Shown one piece after another: positions 5,794 to 9,653 of a DNA stretch of 9,653 bases. Made by a program: the position numbers and the translations under genes. Every line of letters starts with the position of its first letter. The stretch's first letter is position 1. Origin of the DNA: NIOZ-UU13 sp041862635 (GTDB lineage Bacteria > Planctomycetota > Phycisphaerae > Sedimentisphaerales > Anaerobacaceae); NCBI GenBank assembly GCA_041862635.1, contig JBGVTO010000201.1, positions 1-9,653 of the forward strand. Direction: 5' to 3'. Under the pieces are notes generated by a model. The model made no database searches, was not told the origin of the DNA, and worked only from the letters and a program-made list of their open reading frames with translations.

Positions 5794-6636
5794 ATGAAGA
5801 AAAATTATACGATAGTATTGGCTCTCGGCTTATGCTTACTGTTTGCTATTAGCGGGTGCATTATTCATATCGGTGATTGGCCGCGGGCCAAATACGAAAA
5901 AACAATAAGACTCCAGGCGCCTTTGGAATCCGGCTCAACCGTTGTGGCTAAAACAAACTATGGCTCTATAAAAGCAGGCGGTGCTGACACTGCCGATTGC
6001 GATGTGGTCGCTACAATTTCTGTGCAGGCTCCTACTGAGGAGGAAGCCGCTGAAATTGCTGAAAAAGTGACTATACATCTTGAGCCGGCCGGAAAGACAC
6101 TAACGGTCAGGGCAGACAAGCCGCACGTGAAAAATAACCGCTCAATAAGCATTAGCTACCAAATAACTGTTCCTATGCAAACTAACATCGAATGTGCCAG
6201 CTCATACGGCTCGATAGAACTGGCTGATACCAGCGGCTATGTGAAAGCACACACCAACTATGGCTCGATTGACTGCGACAGCATCAATGGCCAAATTCAG
6301 GCGGATACATCCTATGGCAGTGTCCATTGCAGGAAAATCATATCTGACGAGCTGACTGCCGGCTCAAATTACGGCAATATCGACATCGAATATTCGGATT
6401 CGGCGCCGGGCCAAATACAGGCATATGTAAGCACATCGTACGGCAGCATTGACTTTACAGCACCGCCCGGATTCGCCGGACAAGTCGAGCTTGCAACCAA
6501 CTACGGCTCGATAAAAACCGACCTGCCGATTGTAGTGAAGGGCAAGATAAGCAGCAAACGAATAGAAGGAACAATCGGTGAAGGAAATGGAATGCTGAGT
6601 TTGAAAACCAGCTATGGTTCTATAAGCATTAGATAG
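5794..6636 (+). CDS. DUF4097-like beta-helix lipoprotein with repeated NYGS turns (paralogue of the preceding gene)
   Basis: A 280-residue predicted lipoprotein with lipobox ISGC (lipidated C22). It aligns with its upstream neighbour from the first mature residues: PRARYERTVQL against PRAKYEKTIRL, and VTDCNVTATI against TADCDVVATI. The C-termini also align through KGTIGTGEG against EGTIGEGNG. Its helix is shorter by about two to three coils. The turn motif is [TS][NS]YG[SN] in all eight coils where the neighbour has [ST][DN]DG. The eight turns use varied synonymous codons, so protein-level selection rather than recent repeat copying is indicated. AAAGGG seven bases before the ATG is a good ribosome site, resembling that of the first copy. 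A surface-exposed stack of tyrosines is a plausible binding ladder for a glycan or peptide; this is inference. Confidence 0.85.
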   Translation: MKKNYTIVLALGLCLLFAISGCIIHIGDWPRAKYEKTIRLQAPLESGSTVVAKTNYGSIKAGGADTADCDVVATISVQAPTEEEAAEIAEKVTIHLEPAGKTLTVRADKPHVKNNRSISISYQITVPMQTNIECASSYGSIELADTSGYVKAHTNYGSIDCDSINGQIQADTSYGSVHCRKIISDELTAGSNYGNIDIEYSDSAPGQIQAYVSTSYGSIDFTAPPGFAGQVELATNYGSIKTDLPIVVKGKISSKRIEGTIGEGNGMLSLKTSYGSISIR

Positions 6637-6889
6637 TGTGCTTGGGACATTCCTGAATTTAAGCCGGTTCCTTTATAAAACGCCTTTCGTGAGGTCTTCG
6701 CGCCAGATATGATTCCAGGGTATGGCTGATTTTTTTTGTTACCATCGGGATTTCGCAGGCCTTTATTATGTTAGAGGTGGTAAAAGATAGACATTGAAAG
6801 AGATGTTTGAGATTATATGCAATTGAAAGGCGTGGGAGTATCTGTAGATTGTTCTGTGGAAATATCAACTGATTTAGGAGAAGCGAGAA
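6637..6889. other. Intergenic region with duplicated 3' flank
   Basis: These 253 bases follow the second beta-helix gene. The first part (6649-6679) is the second copy of the duplicated flank. Beyond it I see no convincing gene. A weak plus-strand promoter is possible: TTGAAA at about 6823-6828, 16 bases, then TAGATT at 6845-6850, which would serve the 6890 lipoprotein. Confidence in that promoter is low. Confidence 0.4.
6649..6679 (+). repeat. 3'-flank copy 2 of the tandem lipoprotein duplication
   Basis: ATTCCTGAATTTAA and the following bases match copy 1 at 25 of 31 positions, at the same 12-base distance from the stop codon. Confidence 0.75.
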
Positions 6890-7264
6890 ATGAAACCGGA
6901 TAAACGCAGTGAGATTGCTCTTTTTGCGTTGCTGGCCGTGACGTCAGTTTTGCTTGCCGGATGTGTGATCAGCAAGACGGACGAACACTACACCGGTAGA
7001 GATAGGCCTATCGGAAACCAGACACTCAGGCAGATCGAATGCGGCGAGACGACAAAGGAATGGCTTGTGGCGGCATTAGGTGAACCAACCGAAGAACGTT
7101 TGATGGAAGACGGGACCGAAATCCTCAAGTACAGATGCATAATGAAGAAGGACAACGCCTTTGTTCTGTTTCCGATCATCATTGTCGATGATAAAGAAAC
7201 AGACCACAGCGTTTCCTTCGAGATAAAAGACGGTATCGTGCAGCGGTACTGGAAGGAAGGGTAG
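6890..7264 (+). CDS. BamE/SmpA-like small lipoprotein
   Basis: A 124-residue predicted lipoprotein with lipobox LAGC (lipidated C25) after a 13-residue hydrophobic core. The mature part contains LRQIECGETTKEWLVAALG followed by EPT, an acidic DG turn and EILKYRC. This matches the SmpA/OmlA/BamE layout, in which a helix pair carrying the x-G-x-(ST)-x-x-x-(VL)-x-x-x-L-G-x-P motif precedes strands. BamE proteins usually help outer-membrane protein assembly, but many small lipoproteins share the fold, so the BAM role is not shown. AGGAGA about ten bases upstream supports the ATG at 6890. The gene lies 250 bases beyond the second beta-helix lipoprotein on the same strand and may be a separate transcript. 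The C-terminus VSFEIKDGIVQRYWKEG is typical of a final strand pair. Confidence 0.75.
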   Translation: MKPDKRSEIALFALLAVTSVLLAGCVISKTDEHYTGRDRPIGNQTLRQIECGETTKEWLVAALGEPTEERLMEDGTEILKYRCIMKKDNAFVLFPIIIVDDKETDHSVSFEIKDGIVQRYWKEG

Positions 7265-7333
7265 CAACCTTCAACCAAAAGCGATAGGACCCGCCCACAT
7301 AGATGTTGCTGCCACACCGGAGGATATTATAAT

Positions 7334-7368
7334 TATTGGCTATTGACTATTGACTATTTATTATTTAA
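7334..7368 (+). repeat. Tandem heptamer repeat (TATTGAC type) upstream of tRNA-Leu
   Basis: Five 7-base units run from 7334: TATTGGC, TATTGAC, TATTGAC, TATTTAT and TATTTAA. TTGACT at 7343-7348 followed by 17 bases and TAACAT (7366-7371) is an acceptable promoter for the tRNA, which starts at 7412. Related heptamers occur at 797-810, at 3354-3367 and, on the minus strand, at about 867-875. Confidence 0.6.
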
Positions 7369-7411
7369 CATCACCGCTTTAATAGTAAATAACAAATAGT
7401 AAATTAGAAGG

Positions 7412-7495
7412 GCCGGAGTGGCGGAATTGGCAGACGCGCGGGATTCAAAATCCCGTCCTGGCAACAGGGTGTGGGTCCGAGTCCCACCTCCGGCA
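7412..7495 (+). tRNA. tRNA-Leu (anticodon CAA)
   Basis: A class II tRNA of 84 nt. The acceptor GCCGGAG (7412-7418) pairs with CTCCGGC (7488-7494), with discriminator A. The D-arm GCG/CGC has GG in its loop. The anticodon stem CGGGA/TCCCG holds loop TTCAAAA (CAA), and the long variable arm has CCTG/CAGG. The T-stem GTGGG/CCCAC encloses TCCGAGT, so position 55 is C where nearly all tRNAs have U (pseudouridine). CCA is not encoded. The tRNA converges on the M50 protease gene. Confidence 0.95.
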
Positions 7496-7537
7496 GTTAT
7501 TCGTGATGCGTCGTGCGTATCGCGTTTAGTATTGTCA

Positions 7538-7555
7538 TTCCCGTGCAAGCGGGAA
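7538..7555. repeat. Short palindromic repeat (REP-like)
   Basis: TTCCCG (7538-7543) and CGGGAA (7550-7555) form a 6-bp stem, preceded by GTCA. The wording resembles widespread intergenic palindromes of the form GTCATTCCCG-N-CGGGAA. It lies 43 bases past tRNA-Leu and may end its transcript, although no U-run follows. Confidence 0.5.
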
Positions 7556-7627
7556 ACTTATTACATGCCGACTACTACTGGTTTGTCGCAGCGAAATTGA
7601 TGGCTGACATTGCTGAGAATTATCATC

Positions 7628-7663
7628 ACCCCGAGCAAGGTCGAGGGGTCTATTAAAAATAGA
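7628..7663. repeat. Palindromic repeat pair between convergent genes
   Basis: ACCCC (7628-7632) pairs with GGGGT (7645-7649) around GA...TC. A second stem, TCTATT/AATAGA, at once follows (7649-7663, 3-base loop). CACCCCGAGC...GAGGGGTC is a common type of intergenic palindrome in bacterial genomes. It may act as a two-way terminator for tRNA-Leu and the M50 gene. Confidence 0.5.
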
Positions 7664-7688
7664 TTCCTCATAGATTATGCTATAGCAA

Positions 7689-8414
7689 TTAAGCATAGAT
7701 TCTTAAAACATACCTACATACGTCAAGCACAGTAACGTAGGAAATTAATCCTAAAAGCAATACCCAGCCTGTAACCGTAAGCGGTAGGCGCAGCTTGAGA
7801 AGTGAACGATGAATTCTTTCGAGTAAGCAAAATACAATCTTTCCACCATCTAAAGGTAGTATCGGCAGCAGATTTAATATAGCAAGATTGATATTAAGCA
7901 TGACGGCTAAGTTCAATATTCTCAAAAAATCACCAGCTACAAATTGTCCACCTATGGCCACGATTCCAATTACTCCAGCTAATTGGTCGGGATGGGAGAA
8001 TAAACCGGGCAATGCGTATAGAAGCTGAGAGGTCATTTTTATTATCTGGACGAAGGGATAAAGCAGAATTGCATAGAACGAAAAACCTGTAGTCGTCACG
8101 TTCAAAAGAGCCAAGCAAATTACAGCCAAAATAACATTTGTCAATGGTCCGCCTAAAGCGAAAACGATACGTCTGGAAGGAGCGATTTGATACAAGTCAT
8201 CCTCGTTTTGAATCTTCGGCAAAACATACCCCGCAATGGGCAAGGCTGATATACGATATTCTGTTTGGCTCTTTTCAAAAGACCATAATTTTGGACCAAA
8301 ACCGACGGAAAATATTTCGATAGGTATATGTGATAATTTTGCAGCAGTGAGATGACCCAGCTCATGAATTAGAATGAGGAAATTAATCAACACAAAAACT
8401 ATTAAGTAATTCAT
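7689..8414 (-). CDS. M50 (site-2 type) intramembrane zinc metalloprotease, no PDZ domain
   Basis: Site-2 proteases cut transmembrane helices, often those of anti-sigma factors, within the lipid bilayer. Seen in 241 residues: zinc motif HELGH (H17, E18, H21) in the first helix; FSVGFGPKLWSF (35-46), the RseP-type loop; ALPIAGYV (57-64); GGPLTN (88-93), the G-P-x-x-N motif; and NLLPILPLDGG (181-191) carrying the third zinc ligand D189. Hydrophobic segments lie at about 3-25, 82-105, 110-135, 145-185 and 211-235. RseP-type proteins are about 350-450 residues with one or two PDZ domains after the first helices; none fits here, so this is a minimal form. AAGGGG upstream of ATG 8414 and the promoter at 8451-8479 support the start. 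All catalytic residues are present. The substrate is unknown and no sigma or anti-sigma gene is adjacent. Confidence 0.88.
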   Translation of the reverse strand: MNYLIVFVLINFLILIHELGHLTAAKLSHIPIEIFSVGFGPKLWSFEKSQTEYRISALPIAGYVLPKIQNEDDLYQIAPSRRIVFALGGPLTNVILAVICLALLNVTTTGFSFYAILLYPFVQIIKMTSQLLYALPGLFSHPDQLAGVIGIVAIGGQFVAGDFLRILNLAVMLNINLAILNLLPILPLDGGKIVFCLLERIHRSLLKLRLPLTVTGWVLLLGLISYVTVLDVCRYVLRIYA

Positions 8415-8450
8415 TCTTTACGCCCCTTACTTAAAGTTCAATGTTGGTTA

Positions 8451-8479
8451 ATTATAAGATAATTTGCACACAATGTAAA
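8451..8479 (-). promoter_or_regulatory. Predicted promoter of the M50 protease gene
   Basis: On the minus strand TTTACA (8479-8474), a 17-base spacer and a perfect TATAAT (8456-8451) lie about 37 bases before the ATG. It is the best sigma-70 match in the window and indicates the protease is transcribed separately from the iscS side. Confidence 0.65.
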
Positions 8480-8523
8480 TCCTATTTTCTCATGTCTTGA
8501 TGCACAGGGACAAGAGCCGTCTT

Positions 8524-8598
8524 TTATTTGGCTACAAAGGGTGAGAGTTTGCGGAGCTGGTTGACAATCTGGGGGATTTTTTTTATAGTGTAATCCGC
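8524..8598 (-). pseudogene. Second, diverged copy of the cysteine desulfurase 3' end
   Basis: Read on the minus strand this stretch encodes ADYTIKKIPQIVNQLRKL, then SPFVAK and a stop. The intact gene ends VDYTIEKMPGIVNQLREL, then SPFVAT and a stop. I count about 61 of 75 bases identical. Homology begins about 24 codons before the stop and ceases right after it. The frame is open upstream only to about 8709 and shows no other desulfurase sequence. It is therefore a tail fragment, not a decayed full gene in place. It lies 398 bases beyond the intact gene's stop. Confidence 0.8.
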
Positions 8599-8633
8599 CT
8601 GACCCTTTGAGGGTAGCAGAAGATGAAAAAGTT

Positions 8634-8822
8634 CTATTTGCTCGAAGTATCCTTTACTGAACAAACCTTTTTGCAGAATGGGCCTAAAATAGGATTCTGC
8701 ATAACCTTAGCCATCTGCATTTTGTGTGTCTCTTCATCCGACAATCCTGCAAATTCCTCCGAAATCTGCCGCTGAATATCCCACTTCATCCGAACACAAT
8801 CGAATTTCTTATTTTTCATCAT
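8634..8822 (-). CDS. Small protein of unknown function (62 residues)
   Basis: The frame from ATG 8822 (or the next codon, ATG 8819) to TAG 8636-8634 encodes 62 residues. It opens MMKNKKFDCVRMKWDIQRQI, followed by an acidic helix-like EEFAGLSDEETHKMQMAKVM. AGGTGAT (8834-8828), part of a longer purine-rich site, precedes the start by six bases, a near-ideal ribosome site. The K-K-F-D-C-V-x-M-K opening reminds me of small proteins found beside toxin-antitoxin-like genes, but I cannot name a family and give no function. It lies between the intact desulfurase gene and the desulfurase tail copy, on the same strand. The last dozen residues look less protein-like, so a different or frameshifted C-terminus is possible. 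Confidence 0.6.
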   Translation of the reverse strand: MMKNKKFDCVRMKWDIQRQISEEFAGLSDEETHKMQMAKVMQNPILGPFCKKVCSVKDTSSK

Positions 8823-8880
8823 ATCTAATCACCTCTTTCGGTGAATACATGCGAATCTCTTTTAGTAACTCCAGAAGCAC
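8809..8880 (-). CDS. Possible leader peptide or gene remnant overlapping the 62-residue ORF
   Basis: A frame from GTG 8880 to TAA 8811-8809 encodes 23 residues, LLELLKEIRMYSPKEVIRYD being most of it. AAAGGA (8894-8889) lies eight bases upstream. It overlaps the start of the 62-residue ORF by 14 bases, a layout that allows translational coupling. The peptide looks like the C-terminal helix of a larger protein whose upstream part is gone (a stop codon lies six codons before the GTG). Either reading is tentative. Confidence 0.3.
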   Translation of the reverse strand: MLLELLKEIRMYSPKEVIRYDEK

Positions 8881-8996
8881 AGAAAGAATCCTTTCACCTT
8901 ATATCGAATATATTACTAAAAAGTGTTTTCTAAAGCAATAAAAAACGTTAAGAGAGCTGAAAAACAGAGTAAGGACTCTATCAGACTTCTACACAT

Positions 8997-9653
8997 TTAG
9001 GTCGCTACAAAGGGTGAGAGCTCGCGGAGCTGGTTGACAATGCCCGGCATTTTTTCGATTGTGTAATCCACTTCCTCTTCAGTATTGTATCTGCTCAGAC
9101 TGAATCGAATCGAGCCGTGGGCGGCGGTGAAGGGTACGCCCATCGCGCGTAATACGTGGCTGGGTTCGAGTGAGCCGGAAGTGCAGGCTGAGCCGCTGCT
9201 GGCACAGATGCCATATTTATCCAACATAAGCAGAATGGCTTCACCCTCGATATACTCGAAGCTGATATTAGTCGTATTCGGCAGGCGATTTTCCTTGTCG
9301 CCGTTGAGGCGGGAATCAGGGCACTTTTCCAGTATTGCTTTCTCAAGCTTATCACGGAGGAATTTAACTTTGTTATTTTCCTCTTCGATATTCTTTGCTG
9401 CCAATTCGCACGCTTTGCCCAGGCCTACGATACCAGGTACATTTTCTGTGCCGGCCCTGCGTCCTGCTTCCTGATGGCCGCCCAACATAAACGGCGACAG
9501 GCGTGTCCCCTTGCGGACGTACAAAACGCCTACACCCTTCGGGGCGTGCAGCTTATGGCCGGAGAGACTGAGCAAATCGATATTGCTTTTCGAGAGGTCC
9601 AACGGTATCTTGCCAATCGCCTGCACTGCATCGGTGTGAAATATCACCCCCCT
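8997..9653 (-). CDS. Cysteine desulfurase, NifS/IscS type (partial, 5' end outside window)
   Basis: These pyridoxal-phosphate enzymes take sulfur from cysteine for iron-sulfur cluster and thio-cofactor synthesis. The visible 218 residues are the C-terminal part of a protein usually near 385-400 long. Seen, numbered from the window edge: HTDAVQAIGK (6-15), with the His, Asp and Gln that hold the cofactor; SGHK (31-34), whose Lys34 forms the Schiff base; RAGTENVPGIVGLG (66-79); and SSGSACTSG (152-160), whose Cys157 carries the persulfide. EPSHVLRAMG follows. This matches the NifS/IscS class rather than SufS. The frame continues through the window edge with RGVIFHTDA, so the internal GTG at 9647 is not a start. 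The stop is TAA at 8999-8997. Whether it is nifS or iscS cannot be settled from this part. Confidence 0.95.
   Translation of the reverse strand, partial: RGVIFHTDAVQAIGKIPLDLSKSNIDLLSLSGHKLHAPKGVGVLYVRKGTRLSPFMLGGHQEAGRRAGTENVPGIVGLGKACELAAKNIEEENNKVKFLRDKLEKAILEKCPDSRLNGDKENRLPNTTNISFEYIEGEAILLMLDKYGICASSGSACTSGSLEPSHVLRAMGVPFTAAHGSIRFSLSRYNTEEEVDYTIEKMPGIVNQLRELSPFVAT

Noticed and set aside
6659..6868. Minus-strand 69-codon ORF
   Set aside because: No ribosome site, and its 3' part runs through the duplicated lipoprotein flank. Composition is that of noncoding DNA.
7354..7600. ORFs on both strands across 7354-7600
   Set aside because: Both translate through tRNA-Leu and give well-known false peptides (AELADARDSKS on plus, GGGTRTHT on minus).
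8673..8700. Inverted repeat GCAGAAT/ATTCTGC inside the 62-residue ORF
   Set aside because: Seven bp with a 14-base loop in AT-rich coding DNA and no T-run; expected by chance at this length.
9085..9474. Plus-strand 129-codon ORF across the desulfurase gene
   Set aside because: Antisense shadow of the strongly conserved cysteine desulfurase reading frame.

Overview
The window is bacterial, AT-leaning to balanced in base composition and densely coded on both strands. Nothing in it identifies the taxon directly. The mix of free-standing tRNAs without encoded CCA, a leading mraZ, a proA-proB pair, several small lipoproteins with DUF4097-type beta-helix repeats, and heptamer-rich intergenic DNA would suit a Planctomycetota-like (Phycisphaerae/Sedimentisphaerales) genome. 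That placement is inference and is weakly held.

Layout. At the left edge (1-460, minus) lies the 5' part of mraZ, with its promoter and likely MraZ boxes; it would lead a division and cell-wall cluster beyond the window. Next come a spacer with a possible 109-nt folded RNA (495-603) and tRNA-Gly(UCC) (minus). The tRNA diverges from proA-proB (888-3366, plus), the first two steps of proline synthesis. A three-helix membrane protein of unknown function follows (3452-4171, plus), then a stretch with two strong inverted repeats. A 27-residue minus-strand gene (4367-4450) encodes a Cys-x-x-Cys-Gly-Cys plus polylysine microprotein. Three plus-strand lipoprotein genes occupy 4710-7264: two tandem DUF4097-like paralogues and one BamE/SmpA-like protein. 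tRNA-Leu(CAA) (plus) converges on a PDZ-less M50 intramembrane protease (minus) across a patch of palindromic repeats. The right end carries the 3' two thirds of a NifS/IscS cysteine desulfurase (minus). Downstream of it are a small ORF with a very good ribosome site and then a diverged 75-bp second copy of the desulfurase 3' end.

How the parts relate. ProA and ProB form one pathway and probably one transcript. The lipoproteins suggest envelope functions, and the M50 protease may act in envelope signalling, but nothing links them directly. The strongest leads are five. First, the paralogous beta-helix pair has uniformly swapped turn motifs (DDGS versus NYGS). Second, the free-standing microprotein begins with the HypB-type nickel motif. 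Third, a small-ORF segment is bracketed by two iscS tails. Fourth, TATTGAC-type heptamers supply the -35 hexamers of four predicted promoters. Fifth, an octamer repeat lies inside proB.
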